NCBI GenBank assembly: GCA_026014665.1
Contig: JAOZHX010000017.1
Location: 248,001-312,000, forward strand
Source of the DNA: Candidatus Bathyarchaeota archaeon
GTDB lineage: Archaea > Thermoproteota > Bathyarchaeia > Bathyarchaeales > Bathycorpusculaceae
Direction of reading: 5' to 3'
Length of the DNA: 64,000 nucleotides
The notes beneath the pieces were generated by a model. That model had not been told where the DNA came from, did not search any database, and was given only the letters and a program-made list of their open reading frames with translations. This document shows, in pieces, positions 35,894 through 45,759 of this stretch (positions are counted from its first letter, which is position 1; each line of letters opens with the position of its first letter). The position numbers and the translations under genes are program-made.

Positions 35894-36050
35894 GTTGCGT
35901 GTGCGGAAATATAGGATGCAGGGCACATTTAAAGGCTTTACTTTACGCTGGACATTATTGTTTTAGGCTTGGTTGATGTGTTTTTGTTTGTTGTGGGAAG
36001 GTTTAAATCAAGCTTTTCTATAACAGTGTTATATCCCACAGGCGATAAAA

Positions 36051-37001
36051 ATGAAGGTTTATCATAACGTTTTAGAAACAATCGGCAAGACACCTCTGGT
36101 AAAACTCAACAGGTTAACTGAGGGCATAGACGCCACCGTGATCGGTAAATTGGAAGCAAGAAATCCCGGCGGCAGCGTCAAAGACCGCATATGCCAAAGC
36201 ATGATTGTTAAAGCTGAAAAGCAAGGCATCCTAAAACCCGGCGCAACACTCATCGAGCCCACCAGCGGCAACACAGGCATCGGACTCGCCATGGTTGCAG
36301 CAGTCAAAGGCTACAAACTGATTTTAACCATGCCCGAAACCATGAGCATTGAACGCCGTAACCTGCTTAAAGCCTATGGAGCCCAGCTTGTCCTCACCCC
36401 TGGATCAGAAGGCATGAGCGGCGCCATCAAAAAAGCCGAAGAACTCCTCGCAAACACACCTGACAGCTTTATGCCCCAGCAATTCAAGAATCCCGCTAAC
36501 CCCATGGTTCACCGTGAAACTACAGGTCCTGAAATCTGGGAAGACACAGACGGTCAAGTCGACATTCTCGTTTCTGGTGTGGGCACGGGCGGAACCATAA
36601 CAGGTATAGCCCAATACATTAAACCCCTCAAACCCCAATTCAGGGCTATAGCCGTGGAACCCACCGCCTCACCAGTCTTAAGCGGTGGACAGAAGGGACC
36701 CCACAAGATCCAGGGCATCGGCGCAGGCTTCAAACCCGACGTGTTGGATATGAAGTTGGTGGATGAAATCTTTAAAGTGACCGACGAGCAGGCGTTGCAG
36801 ACTGCGCGGTTGTTGGCTCAAAAAGAAGGGTTGTTAGTGGGCATTTCTTCCGGCGCAGCTACGTATGCGGCATTGGAGGTTGCAAAACGAGCGGAGAATA
36901 AGGGTAAATTGATTGTGGCGATCTTGCCTGATACTGGGGAACGTTATTTGAGCACGGCGCTCTTTCAAGAACCAGCATCGACTCAACCGCCCACCATTTA
37001 A
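36051..37001 (+). CDS. cysK: Cysteine synthase (O-acetylserine sulfhydrylase)
   Basis: 316-residue PLP fold-type II enzyme. [11 protein letters not shown] holds the PLP Lys, [20 protein letters not shown] the substrate loop, and [15 protein letters not shown] the phosphate loop; [18 protein letters not shown] completes the CysK pattern. It makes cysteine from O-acetylserine and sulfide. The serine acetyltransferase gene follows after 66 bases, giving the complete two-step bacterial-type pathway. Such pairs in archaea are usually of bacterial origin. Confidence 0.94.
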   Translation: MKVYHNVLETIGKTPLVKLNRLTEGIDATVIGKLEARNPGGSVKDRICQSMIVKAEKQGILKPGATLIEPTSGNTGIGLAMVAAVKGYKLILTMPETMSIERRNLLKAYGAQLVLTPGSEGMSGAIKKAEELLANTPDSFMPQQFKNPANPMVHRETTGPEIWEDTDGQVDILVSGVGTGGTITGIAQYIKPLKPQFRAIAVEPTASPVLSGGQKGPHKIQGIGAGFKPDVLDMKLVDEIFKVTDEQALQTARLLAQKEGLLVGISSGAATYAALEVAKRAENKGKLIVAILPDTGERYLSTALFQEPASTQPPTI

Positions 37002-37067
37002 TTTTTTTCTTAAAAGACGCTTCTCTTATATTCACCCTCCTAACAATATGAAGACAAGGGATTAGAA

Positions 37068-38117
37068 ATGAGTGCGAAGGCAAACCAGCCTCGACCCAAA
37101 GACTGCATCGAATGCAGAGAAAAAAAACTGGACGCGGACTGCTGGAATCCAGACCGCATGCTAGACACCTTGCTGCGCAATCATGACCAAGTTGAGCAGG
37201 ATTGGGTGGAGAAAGGCTTACCCCAACTCGTAGATGACATCATGTTAAGCTACCAAAGGTTCGGCGGCATGGATCACCTCGAAGGGCGCGATTTGCCCTC
37301 AAAGAAAGTGGTCATCGAAGTGTTACAGGACATATTCACCATTCTCTTTCCCGGCTACTTGGGCGATTCAGAAATCACCAAAGCCAACATCAAATACCAC
37401 CTAGGCAAGACACTTACATCCGTCTACACGCGACTTACCAGTGAGGTTGAGAAAAGCCTCAAGTACATCTGCAGGAAAATCAGCGAGTGCCCACAAGACA
37501 TCTGCCAGAAAAGGGCTCATGTCGTCGTCAAGGAACTGCTTGAAAAACTCCCTGAAATCCGCTCTATGCTTAGCGGTGATGTCCAAGCAGCTTATAGCGG
37601 CGACCCTGCAGCGGTAAGCACCGAAGAAGTCATATTAAGCTACCCATGTGTGCTGGCGATAACCACCTACAGAGTGGCGCATGAACTCTATTTGCAGGGT
37701 ATTCCACTTATTCCAAGGATCATGAGTGAATACATGCATTCTCAGACTGGCATAGACATCCATCCTGGCGCCAAAATCGGCAAGAACTTCTTCATCGACC
37801 ATGGCACAGGCGTCGTCATAGGCGAAACCGCAGAAATCGGGGACAACGTCAAACTGTATCAGGGCGTCACGTTGGGTGCGCTAAGTTTCCCAAAGGACGA
37901 GAAAGGCAACATCATCAAAGGCAGAAAACGCCACCCCACCGTGGGCAACAACGTCGTCATCTACTCGGGCGCAACGCTGTTGGGTGCAGAAACAGTCATC
38001 GGCGACAACGTAGTCATCGGGGGAAACGTATGGCTGACTGGACCCGTCGCCTCGGGAACAAAAATCACCATAGCAGCACCTGAACAGAAGTACAAAAAAG
38101 AAAACCATACCTCTTAA
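37068..38117 (+). CDS. cysE: Serine O-acetyltransferase
   Basis: 349 residues, the long form. An N-terminal segment with CIECREKKLDADCWNPDR precedes a helical domain (about 30-220). The left-handed beta-helix then reads QTGIDIHPGAKIGKNFFIDH, GTGVVIGETAEIGDNVKLYQ, and GVTLGALS, with the catalytic His in IDHGTG and HPTVGNNVVIYSGATLLG after it. It acetylates serine for the cysteine synthase encoded upstream. The C-terminus is short and ends KKENHTS rather than in Ile, so the usual CysE tail that docks into CysK is not evident. Confidence 0.9.
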   Translation: MSAKANQPRPKDCIECREKKLDADCWNPDRMLDTLLRNHDQVEQDWVEKGLPQLVDDIMLSYQRFGGMDHLEGRDLPSKKVVIEVLQDIFTILFPGYLGDSEITKANIKYHLGKTLTSVYTRLTSEVEKSLKYICRKISECPQDICQKRAHVVVKELLEKLPEIRSMLSGDVQAAYSGDPAAVSTEEVILSYPCVLAITTYRVAHELYLQGIPLIPRIMSEYMHSQTGIDIHPGAKIGKNFFIDHGTGVVIGETAEIGDNVKLYQGVTLGALSFPKDEKGNIIKGRKRHPTVGNNVVIYSGATLLGAETVIGDNVVIGGNVWLTGPVASGTKITIAAPEQKYKKENHTS

Positions 38118-38347
38118 AAAATGCCTCACCTGCTAACTTTGCCTGTGTGCCTACTGTACTCATGTTGGGAAGCGTATGCGCCTACCTAAGCGGAAGCTCC
38201 ATTTTGACTAAAAAACTTCGAACTTCAAAGAAACCGCCCTTCCCGCATTTGAACGCGGATTTCAACAGAGCATTAGCAATAACGTCTACCTACTCTTTAG
38301 AGGAAAAAAGCAATCGGAGCTGGACATTTTAGTTTTGTACCTGCCGA

Positions 38348-38626
38348 TTAATCTTTTATGGCTTCTATGAAGCTCATGACGTTCCAAAGCTTGACCCGTG
38401 TGTAGGGCGGCATGTTGGGGTCTTGCAGAATCTCGTCAAGGAGCGCAACTGCGTTTGAAGCTCTTACTGCCGGGGTGTATTCGGGGCTTTGTAGGGCGTT
38501 CATGGCGTCTTTTGCAGACCGCCTGATGTTTCGTGGTGTTGTGCTGTCTTCGGAAACTTCACTTAACACTACTAAGGCTTGCTTGATTTTAGCTTCGTAT
38601 TCTTCGGTTTTCTTTTTGCGCACCAT
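38348..38626 (-). CDS. UPF0147 family protein
   Basis: 92 residues, all helical, with the archaeal UPF0147 signature: LSEVSEDSTTPRNIRRSAKDA, then VRASNAVALLDEILQDPNMP and a closing TRVKLWNVMSFIE. The family is widespread in archaea and its function is not known to me. It is divergent from the zinc-ribbon gene at 38704, with which it shares an AT-rich promoter region (38650-38690). Confidence 0.88.
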   Translation of the reverse strand: MVRKKKTEEYEAKIKQALVVLSEVSEDSTTPRNIRRSAKDAMNALQSPEYTPAVRASNAVALLDEILQDPNMPPYTRVKLWNVMSFIEAIKD

Positions 38627-38663
38627 AAATACTCCCCTTTACTGCATGTTGGCAGTAATCAAG

Positions 38664-38680
38664 TTATATATGTATTTATA
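38664..38680 (+). promoter_or_regulatory. AT-rich core promoter between divergent genes
   Basis: TTATATATGTATTTATA gives overlapping TATA-box matches readable on either strand. It lies about 30 bases before the plus-strand zinc-ribbon gene and about 40 bases before UPF0147 on the minus strand. Confidence 0.45.
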
Positions 38681-38703
38681 CGTATTTACTTTTGGGGTTC
38701 TAT

Positions 38704-39078
38704 TTGCAACAGAAAACCGAGGATACACCAATCAAGCGAATGGCAGAATTGCTGCGGCAAGGCGCCACCTTAACAGACTTATCATGCCCTGCTTGTTCTT
38801 CACCGCTGTTTCGGCTTGGGGATGGCACCCTATGGTGTGCCAAAGACGAGAAGAAAGTCATAGTCGTGAGGGAGGGTGAAGAAGCGCCTAAGCAGTCTGC
38901 TGCACCGAGCGTAGCCAGTTCTGCATTCGATAAACTCGAAGCAACGCTTTTGGCGAAAGTTGCCGATATTCAAGACAGAATTGAGAAAACGCAAGACGTA
39001 GATGAGCTTCAAAAGCTCACGCTTGCCCTAAGCGAGCTATTAAATAGCCTAGATAAAGTCAAGAAGATGAAGGCTTGA
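38704..39078 (+). CDS. SSSCA1/autoantigen p27-type zinc-ribbon protein
   Basis: About 124 residues. MAELLRQGATLTDLSCPACSSPLFRLGDGTLWC contains the C-x-x-C zinc knuckle and the LWC that recur in the Sjogren-syndrome autoantigen family (Auto_anti-p27), known in archaea as a small zinc ribbon. The second half is a charged coiled coil (about 75-120: LLAKVADIQDRIEKTQ). Molecular role unknown. The start is probably TTG at 38704; TTG at 38692 is also in frame. Confidence 0.75.
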   Translation: MQQKTEDTPIKRMAELLRQGATLTDLSCPACSSPLFRLGDGTLWCAKDEKKVIVVREGEEAPKQSAAPSVASSAFDKLEATLLAKVADIQDRIEKTQDVDELQKLTLALSELLNSLDKVKKMKA

Positions 39079-39088
39079 TTTAGGGAAC

Positions 39089-39601
39089 TTGAAGCTTGGT
39101 TTTTTTGAGAATTTTCCTGCAAGCGTTCACTATGCCGAGAGTTTTAACTCCACTTTATCCAGCAGGAGTCTGCAGCAGAGGCTAATCCAAGCCTTATATG
39201 ACGTGAACAGGCAGGAGTTTAGTTTTGAACAAATCGCTATCCCGACTGTTCCTGAGGGCAGAGTAATCTTTGAATTTGGCTTAGCGGAATCAGAGAACTT
39301 TAACTTCATTGATAAGGGAGAACTGAAAAAAGCACTCGATTTTTTGGCTCAAGAACGAGTGAATTCTTTGGATTTATTCTGTGCCGTACGGTACTATCGA
39401 GGCAACGGCCAAAAAAAGACGCCTTTGAAGTTCGATTACTTTATTTTGCGCACCGTTTTTAGCAAGGACTTGTTTGAGATTCAGGTTTTTCATGAGCGAG
39501 GTCCCCGTTACCTTTCGCCCGAGGACGTGGTGGCGTTTATTTTTTTGCGATTAAACTGTACATCAAATCGTGGAGTTCTCAGAAGACTCGGCCAGGGCTG
39601 A
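39089..39601 (+). CDS. Uncharacterised protein
   Basis: 170 residues starting at TTG, 11 bases after the zinc-ribbon gene, so probably cotranscribed. It mixes alpha and beta segments without cysteines, signal peptide or membrane spans: PTVPEGRVIFEFGLAE and LDLFCAVRYYRGNGQKK, then PLKFDYFILRTVF. I do not recognise a family. Its codon use and compact spacing support a real gene. Confidence 0.6.
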   Translation: MKLGFFENFPASVHYAESFNSTLSSRSLQQRLIQALYDVNRQEFSFEQIAIPTVPEGRVIFEFGLAESENFNFIDKGELKKALDFLAQERVNSLDLFCAVRYYRGNGQKKTPLKFDYFILRTVFSKDLFEIQVFHERGPRYLSPEDVVAFIFLRLNCTSNRGVLRRLGQG

Positions 39602-39691
39602 TTTGTTAGAAAAATTATTCAGGGGCAGCCGAAAGTTATATTTTTCACTTGTCCTCAAATAGGGCAAAGGCACGGGATAGGTGCAAGACAT

Positions 39692-40660
39692 ATGCTCCCG
39701 ATCGAGGTTGTATCACTTAAAAAATGCTATGGAGACATAAGAGCCGTTGACGATATCTCCTTCACGGTTAAGCAGGGTGAAGTCTTCGGTCTTTTAGGTC
39801 CCAACGGTGCAGGTAAAACCACGACCATCGAAATTCTAGAAGGGTTGCGGGCGAAAGATGAGGGACAGGTAAAGGTTTTAGGCTTAGACCCTTGGAAGGA
39901 CGGTTATGAACTTCACAAAAAAATCGGGGTCATTCCGCAGGAGTTTACTTTCTTTGAAAAAATAACTCCTAAAGAAGCGATACAATACTATGCTGACCTT
40001 TTTAAGGTAAAAGTTGACCCTGACGCAATCCTAAAGGAAGTTCTGCTTGAGGACTCCGCAAAAGTTTACTTTGACAGCCTTTCGGGAGGGCAGAAACAAA
40101 AAACAGGGCTTGCGCTCTCATTGGTGAATTCGCCTGAGCTGCTCTTCCTTGATGAACCCACCACAGGGTTAGATCCGAACGCGAGGCGAGCCATCTGGGA
40201 AGTCATTCGTGGACTCAAAGCTAAGGGTAAAACAATCATTCTAACCACACATTATCTGGATGAGGCTCAGCAGCTTTCTGATAGGGTAGCCATAATGAAC
40301 CATGGAAAAATAGTGGCTATGGGAACCTCGGAGGAAATCATCAAACAGCACGGTTCAGGAGAGAGGCTTGAAATCCACGGAACCGAAAAGCTCGCCAACT
40401 ACATAAAAGAGAACACTGAGCTGCAAGTTGATTATAATAGGTCAAGAGGAGAAATCGTCATACCCTTAAAACAAAAAATTGATGCCCTTGCAGCGTTGGC
40501 GGCAGCTGAGCAGTCAGGAATGGACTGGGGAGAAATCCAAACCCGCCAAGACAGCTTAGACGACGTGTTCGTCAAGCTTGTAAGCTATGGAGTCAATGAG
40601 CAAGGGGAAATAATCGGCGATAACGAAGTTAAACCTGCGGTTAGTAAGCGGAGGCGGTAA
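39692..40660 (+). CDS. ABC-2 type exporter, ATP-binding subunit
   Basis: 322 residues. Walker A is GPNGAGKTT, the signature is LSGGQKQK, Walker B is LLFLDEPTTGLDP and the H-loop is TTHYLDEA. The C-terminal 90 residues are the DrrA-type regulatory tail. It drives the permease that starts three bases downstream. Family members export drugs, lipids or glycans; the cargo is not indicated by neighbours. Confidence 0.92.
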   Translation: MLPIEVVSLKKCYGDIRAVDDISFTVKQGEVFGLLGPNGAGKTTTIEILEGLRAKDEGQVKVLGLDPWKDGYELHKKIGVIPQEFTFFEKITPKEAIQYYADLFKVKVDPDAILKEVLLEDSAKVYFDSLSGGQKQKTGLALSLVNSPELLFLDEPTTGLDPNARRAIWEVIRGLKAKGKTIILTTHYLDEAQQLSDRVAIMNHGKIVAMGTSEEIIKQHGSGERLEIHGTEKLANYIKENTELQVDYNRSRGEIVIPLKQKIDALAALAAAEQSGMDWGEIQTRQDSLDDVFVKLVSYGVNEQGEIIGDNEVKPAVSKRRR

Positions 40661-40663
40661 AGA

Positions 40664-41770
40664 ATGGTAAGCGGAAAAAGAATCTTTTCGGATTTCAAAG
40701 TTTTCAGTCGTGGATACCTAAGGAACAAATTCGGACTTTTCTTCGGTTTGATTTTTCCAGTGATCTTAATCTTGATTTTCGGAGCCATATTCTCGGGAAA
40801 CAACACTGGAACAATCGATGTTTATGCGCAGAATCAAGATACTGGGGCATTCGGGCAGAACCTGGGAGATAGGTTCCTCTCAGCGCTAAACGAATCTACG
40901 ACTCTTAGAGTTATCACGGTAAATGCATCAGAAAACTTCCCTGATTACCTTGCTGCGCATTCAGCGTCTGATGGAATTTTGATTCCTCAAAACTTTTCTG
41001 CTAACTATATTTTAGGGCAACCAGTAAACTTAACTGTTTATGGTAATCCTACATCGAGCACTAGCGGCATCGTAAGTGGAACCGTGAATGGGTATGCAAA
41101 CTACTTTAACTTGCAGCGCTTCAACGGAACAATGATAATTGGCTTAACTTCAGCAACCGTCAACACCCAACAAACGAAGTATATTGATTTCCTGATTCCG
41201 GGCTTGATTGGATTTTCAATTCTTACCAGCCCGATGTTCTCGCTGGTAAATATTTCTTCAGAATACAAAAAGACAAAGCTCTTCAAGCAACTGTCGCTGA
41301 CCCCGCTTACAAAAATGGAGTGGCTCACTTCAAAGGTTCTCTGGTACATCGTCTTGACAATCGCGGGATTCCTGCTTATGGTTGGAGTTGGAATCTTCGC
41401 TTTTGGCGCGCATGTGACGCTGACTCCTTGGCTGATACCCTTCCTTGTCTTAGGTCCCATGCTGTTTGCAGCGCTTGGCATGCTCGTTGGAACAGTGACG
41501 AAGAACCCCGAAACAGCCGGTGTCATAGGCAACATTGTGACTTTCCCTATGATGTTCCTTGCAGGCACCTTCTTCCCCATCAGCATCATGCCCACCTACC
41601 TGCAAACGGTCGCACATGGTCTACCCCTATTCTACATCATCGAGGGCTTGAACAACGTGATGGTTTACAACAACATAACGGGTGCAATCATTGATTTGGT
41701 AGTCGTCGCAGTAATTACGGTAGTCATCTTTGCGTTAGCTGTGAAACTGTTTAAGTGGAGAGAAGACTAA
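40664..41770 (+). CDS. ABC-2 type exporter, membrane subunit
   Basis: 368 residues. One membrane span near residues 23-45 is followed by an external domain (45-170), then five spans in the C-terminal half with the ABC-2 signature around SILTSPMFSLVNISSEYKKT and MMFLAGTFFPISIMPTYLQ. It pairs with the upstream ATPase; GGAGGCGG precedes its ATG. The substrate is unknown. Confidence 0.9.
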   Translation: MVSGKRIFSDFKVFSRGYLRNKFGLFFGLIFPVILILIFGAIFSGNNTGTIDVYAQNQDTGAFGQNLGDRFLSALNESTTLRVITVNASENFPDYLAAHSASDGILIPQNFSANYILGQPVNLTVYGNPTSSTSGIVSGTVNGYANYFNLQRFNGTMIIGLTSATVNTQQTKYIDFLIPGLIGFSILTSPMFSLVNISSEYKKTKLFKQLSLTPLTKMEWLTSKVLWYIVLTIAGFLLMVGVGIFAFGAHVTLTPWLIPFLVLGPMLFAALGMLVGTVTKNPETAGVIGNIVTFPMMFLAGTFFPISIMPTYLQTVAHGLPLFYIIEGLNNVMVYNNITGAIIDLVVVAVITVVIFALAVKLFKWRED

Positions 41771-41888
41771 ACCCACCCACAACCCCCCTCTACTTTCATC
41801 TATTAAACGTTCAACAACCCATAATGGGTAGGCGCTACTCCCTTTTTTTAGCAGCCAACAAGACGCTGAAAAGCCGAGGAAACGACAA

Positions 41889-42533
41889 TCAAGAAACAGA
41901 GCCTGGGATAGTTTTAAGCAATTCCAAAACCTTAGCATACAACTCATCAGCAACGCGTTCCTTAGGATTATTCCCATTAACTCTGAGTAGTTCCCCATTC
42001 TCGACGAACCGAAGGTAAATCTCCCTGACCTTTCTTTGGGTTTCAAGCGTTTCCATGACCGATTTCTTGCGTTGCAAACGCTCAAGCACTTGCTCAGGTG
42101 CAACATCGATAAACAGGGCAAAATCCGGTTGCAGGGCACGGGAGTTGATGACTTTTATCCAATCCAAGCTTAAGCCTGCACTACCCTGATAAGCTAAAGA
42201 CGAGTAGAGGTATCGGTCACAAATAACTAATCTACCAGCTTCGAGCGCAGGTTTTATTTCTTTTTGCAGGTGTTCAATGCGGTCGGCGGCGAATAGGAGC
42301 GCTTCGGCTTCCGTTGGGAGACGTTTGTCCTCATAGAGACAGCATTCACGTATGAAGGTGCCGATTTTGCCGCGGCTAGGTTCTGCTGTAAGCAGGGGAT
42401 TGTAAGTTTTGAAGAGGCGTTTTGCAAGAATCGCGGCTTGAGTTGTTTTTCCGCTGCCGTCTAAGCCCTCGATTACTATGAAGATGCCTTTTCTACGCAT
42501 ATTCGCCATCTCTGTCTGGTTAGCGTTACACAT
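41889..42533 (-). CDS. tmk: Thymidylate kinase
   Basis: 214 residues. FIVIEGLDGSGKTTQAAILA is the P-loop; AEPSRGKIG follows the TMP-binding pattern, VICDRYLYSSLAYQGSAGL is the DR[YHF] motif that contacts substrate, and LFIDVAPEQVLERL comes before the lid. It phosphorylates dTMP to dTDP. ATG at 42533 or an internal ATG at 42506 (MRRKGIFIVIEG) may be used. It is divergent from the HD phosphohydrolase, also a likely nucleotide enzyme. Confidence 0.9.
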   Translation of the reverse strand: MCNANQTEMANMRRKGIFIVIEGLDGSGKTTQAAILAKRLFKTYNPLLTAEPSRGKIGTFIRECCLYEDKRLPTEAEALLFAADRIEHLQKEIKPALEAGRLVICDRYLYSSLAYQGSAGLSLDWIKVINSRALQPDFALFIDVAPEQVLERLQRKKSVMETLETQRKVREIYLRFVENGELLRVNGNNPKERVADELYAKVLELLKTIPGSVS

Positions 42534-42578
42534 TATAGGGAGATGCCTAAATATAGCTTATAACGTGAGGCTTCGCTA

Positions 42579-43859
42579 TTGCCCAAAGCTTACTGGGGAG
42601 AAATCAAAGATCCTGTACACGGCTATGTCTACATTACGGAGCAAGAAAAAAACATAATCGACTCCTACCCAATGCAGAGGCTTAGACGACTGCGCCAGCT
42701 TGCAGGTTCAGAATACGTCTATCCAGGCGCCAATCACACCCGCTTCGAGCATTGCCTGGGCGTTATGTATCTTGCTGGCCAAGTTCTTGTGAACCCCAAC
42801 ATTTCACGCGTGGTAAGCGATGAAGAAGTGGATGTCTGCAGAATTTCTGCTTTGCTTCATGACGTGGGGCACGGGCCGTTCTCGCATGTCTTTGAGCACT
42901 TGCTAATCTCAGAGCTAGAAAAAACCCATGAAGACATCACGTCCTGGATAATTGAAAAGAGCGAACTCGGCGATAACCTCTCCAAGATGGGCTTTGATGC
43001 CAAAGAAGTCGCGGGATTGGCAGTGGGCAAACTGCACCAAAAGGGCAGGGCTTTTTTGGATCAGATTATCAGTAGCGCGGTGGATGTTGATAAACAAGAT
43101 TTCATTGTACGTGATACCTACCACACGGGTGCAGAGTATGGATTCATAGACGTCTACCGCCTAATCCACGCATTGGATGTGTTAGGCGAAAACTTGGCAG
43201 TGGAACTTGGCGCCCTCTCCGCGCTAGAAGCGTTTATGATTGCTCGAATTGAATCGTTTAAGAGCATCTATTTCCACCGCGTTGGACGGGCAGCGCAAAT
43301 CATGTTGGCGACTGCCATGGAGAAAGCCAACGACGAATTAGGCTTAACTGCGTTCAAGTCGCCAGAAGAATATTTAGCACTAGATGACTACACCGTTTGG
43401 TCATCGCTCAAGAAATGCAAAGGTTCCAAAGGAATCATCGACGACCTCGAGCACCGCAGAATGCTCAAATGCGCCTATGAAAGGACATTCTATGAAAAAG
43501 ACACGATGATCTCTAACCTTTTTGGGCGGGAATCGTATCGGCACCAAATCCAGAGTGAAATTGCCAAGGAAGCACACGTTAACGTAGATGCTGTCATAAT
43601 CGACGTGCCCACGGTGCCCTCTGTACCATATCACCATGCGGTGCTCATGGAATCTATGGAAATCCCAGTTTTCACCAAGAGCCAAGCGGGTGAGAAGATG
43701 CTCCAACGCCTAAGCGAAAGCTCCAAGATTTTTGAAACCCTCAAAGGCTTCATGAACATACTGCGGGTTTATACTGATGGGGCTAACCGTGCGCAGGTAG
43801 AGAAAGCGACGGCTAAAATTTTGGGCAAGATTCCGTCGGCGGCAAAAATTTCTTTTTAG
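42579..43859 (+). CDS. HD-domain phosphohydrolase (dNTPase/SAMHD1-like)
   Basis: 426 residues from TTG at 42579. GEIKDPVHGYVYITEQE is the usual opening, RLRRLRQLAGSEYVYPGANHTRFEHCLGVMYLA gives the first His, and ISALLHDVGHGPFSHVFEH is the HD pair; a later Asp in VDVDKQDFIVRD completes the metal site. The family hydrolyses dNTPs to nucleosides and triphosphate in characterised members. It sits divergent to tmk with 45 bases between. Confidence 0.88.
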   Translation: MPKAYWGEIKDPVHGYVYITEQEKNIIDSYPMQRLRRLRQLAGSEYVYPGANHTRFEHCLGVMYLAGQVLVNPNISRVVSDEEVDVCRISALLHDVGHGPFSHVFEHLLISELEKTHEDITSWIIEKSELGDNLSKMGFDAKEVAGLAVGKLHQKGRAFLDQIISSAVDVDKQDFIVRDTYHTGAEYGFIDVYRLIHALDVLGENLAVELGALSALEAFMIARIESFKSIYFHRVGRAAQIMLATAMEKANDELGLTAFKSPEEYLALDDYTVWSSLKKCKGSKGIIDDLEHRRMLKCAYERTFYEKDTMISNLFGRESYRHQIQSEIAKEAHVNVDAVIIDVPTVPSVPYHHAVLMESMEIPVFTKSQAGEKMLQRLSESSKIFETLKGFMNILRVYTDGANRAQVEKATAKILGKIPSAAKISF

Positions 43860-43935
43860 CCTGTTTATGCTGTTTCTTAAATACTAGTGCTTGCTTTAAG
43901 GGAATATTAGTGAGTTTAGGCTGGAAGGGAGTAGT

Positions 43936-44457
43936 GTGTCCAAGGAAGCCAATAACATTAAGGATGATAAGAAGGTAATTAGCGTTAGGATTAAACGAGG
44001 TAAGCCTCAACCGAAAGCTGAACCGCCTGTGCTCTTCTCGCAAAAGGATGTGCGTCGTTTCGTCACTGAGTTTGTTGCTTCATGGATTAGAGGCGACATC
44101 ATCATCCGGTTTCCCACAGCCGCTGAATTAGCAAAAAAGACCCCTCTTAGCATCGCCTTTCCAACTGACCCTTCGGTTAGCGCCGAGTTAAAAATCAAAG
44201 AACACTACGTTGATTTACTCTCAATTATTGCAGGCATTAAACCTGCCTCCATTCAAGAGCAGGAACAGGCTATTTCTGAGGTTTTTAAGATGCTGCTTAT
44301 GTTTCGCTCTGCCAACCGCATCGAAGGCAAAATAATCTCAAACGACCTTGAAAAACGAGTTCAGCAACTGGAGAAAACATCCGAATCGACTGGGAAGCTG
44401 GTTGAGCAGATAACCGAGTTCCTCTTTACTAAAAAAGAGCCCAAACCACCGAGCTAA
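43936..44457 (+). CDS. Uncharacterised charged protein
   Basis: 173 residues from a GTG start. A basic N-terminus (RIKRGKPQPKAEPP) leads to a helical domain (RRFVTEFVASWIRGDIIIRF) and a coiled coil at about 135-165 (LEKRVQQLEKTSESTGKLVEQI). No cysteines or membrane spans. I do not recognise a family. It lies between the HD gene and the NapH-like gene in the same direction. Confidence 0.55.
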   Translation: MSKEANNIKDDKKVISVRIKRGKPQPKAEPPVLFSQKDVRRFVTEFVASWIRGDIIIRFPTAAELAKKTPLSIAFPTDPSVSAELKIKEHYVDLLSIIAGIKPASIQEQEQAISEVFKMLLMFRSANRIEGKIISNDLEKRVQQLEKTSESTGKLVEQITEFLFTKKEPKPPS

Positions 44458-44504
44458 AACAGCTTTTAATGAAGAAATACACTTAAACCGCCTCTTTCTT
44501 TCAA

Positions 44505-45512
44505 TTGATAAGTACACCTCACAGTTTATTCCTTGTGTTAACGGTTGCACGTATTAACAGCTTAGAGGGGAAAAAGAAAAGAGTGCCGCATGCATTGGCT
44601 TGGGCAAGCGATAGAACTAAACGAGTGAGCCGTCTGCGTTTTATCTCTCAACTGCTGTTTTTGTTCGTGATGTATTATGTTTCTATAGTTGCTGTTTGGA
44701 AAGGCTTGCTTTTGGCGCTAATAATCGGCGTCACAGCTGTGGCAGGCAGGTTTTTTTGCGGTTGGATTTGCCCGTTTGGCTTCTACATGGATATAACCAC
44801 TTCCATTCGGAAACTACTCAAGCTACCCCATTATGCCCTGCCAGTGAAACTGAACTCAGCTTTGCATAAACTCCGCTATGTAATTCTACTAGTTGTTTTG
44901 CTGCTCGCGGTGCCGCCGTTTCTTTTGGGAACTGCGTCGCTTGAGAGCCTATATCGGCTGGTTTTTCTTCGTTCGCCGTTCAACCCCTACACGATTTTAA
45001 TTGAGCCTCTCCAAACTCCTCTGACGCCTTGGGTGCCGCCTTTTGGTGCCCTCTTCGCTTTTGATGGACAAAGCATAAGTTATCCCTATGCAGGAGAATT
45101 CTTAGCTTACATAACCTCGAAAGATGTAGCGTGGGTTTTAGCGTTTTCTTTTGTCGTGTTGACGTTAGCTGCCTCGTTTGCAGTACGGAGGGTTTGGTGC
45201 CGTTTCTGCCCAACAGGAGTCTCCATCGCCGCACTCAACCGATTCAAACACCTCCAAACTTTACCGCCTCTTCACATCGACAAGGAAGAAGAGAAATGCA
45301 CCAAATGCGGGATTTGCAAGCGGGTCTGCCCCGTAGAAGTCACCGAAGTCTACGAGCAAAACGGCGGAAAAATTAAAACATCCATGTGCACGCTTTGTTT
45401 GCGTTGCATTGAGATGTGCCCCTACAAAGGTTGCCTAAAACTAAAAATGGGAAAAACCACAATTATGCAATCGCGGAACTGGCTGGAAACCCAAACCCGT
45501 TCCGGCACCTAA
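44505..45512 (+). CDS. NapH/MauN-type membrane ferredoxin
   Basis: 335 residues with five membrane spans (about 45-80, 120-143, 205-228 among them). Two C-P motifs typical of the NapH family are present: RFFCGWICPFGFYMD and RRVWCRFCPTGVS. Near the C-terminus are two [4Fe-4S] sets, CTKCGICKRVCPVEVTEV and CTLCLRCIEMCPYKGC. It would move electrons between the membrane pool and a soluble partner; no reductase partner lies beside it. The start at 44505 is uncertain. Confidence 0.85.
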   Translation: MISTPHSLFLVLTVARINSLEGKKKRVPHALAWASDRTKRVSRLRFISQLLFLFVMYYVSIVAVWKGLLLALIIGVTAVAGRFFCGWICPFGFYMDITTSIRKLLKLPHYALPVKLNSALHKLRYVILLVVLLLAVPPFLLGTASLESLYRLVFLRSPFNPYTILIEPLQTPLTPWVPPFGALFAFDGQSISYPYAGEFLAYITSKDVAWVLAFSFVVLTLAASFAVRRVWCRFCPTGVSIAALNRFKHLQTLPPLHIDKEEEKCTKCGICKRVCPVEVTEVYEQNGGKIKTSMCTLCLRCIEMCPYKGCLKLKMGKTTIMQSRNWLETQTRSGT

Positions 45513-45571
45513 AAGAAAGCGAAAAGATGCATTGACAAGCCACGCTAGAGGGGGAAGGTTTATTCGAGACA

Positions 45572-45580
45572 ATTTATATT
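45572..45580 (+). promoter_or_regulatory. TATA box of the tRNA-Glu gene
   Basis: ATTTATATT lies 24-32 bases before the first base of the tRNA, the correct spacing for an archaeal core promoter. Confidence 0.55.
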
Positions 45581-45603
45581 CTGCTTGTGCTTTTAGCAGC
45601 AGC

Positions 45604-45681
45604 GCTCCGGTAGTATAGTCCGGCCAAGTATACCGGCCTTTCGAGTCGGTGACCCGGGTCCAAATCCCGGCCGGAGCACCA
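45604..45681 (+). tRNA. tRNA-Glu (anticodon TTC), CCA encoded
   Basis: Acceptor GCTCCGG pairs with CCGGAGC; discriminator A is followed by CCA in the DNA. The anticodon arm CCGGC-CTTTCGA-GTCGG gives TTC, reading GAA/GAG. The T arm is CCGGG-TCCAAAT-CCCGG. Confidence 0.94.
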
Positions 45682-45759
45682 AAAACTAAGCTATTCTGTG
45701 TTTGGCTCTAAACATTTTTCTACACCCTTGCATAGAACATTTGGCAGAAGGCAAAAGCA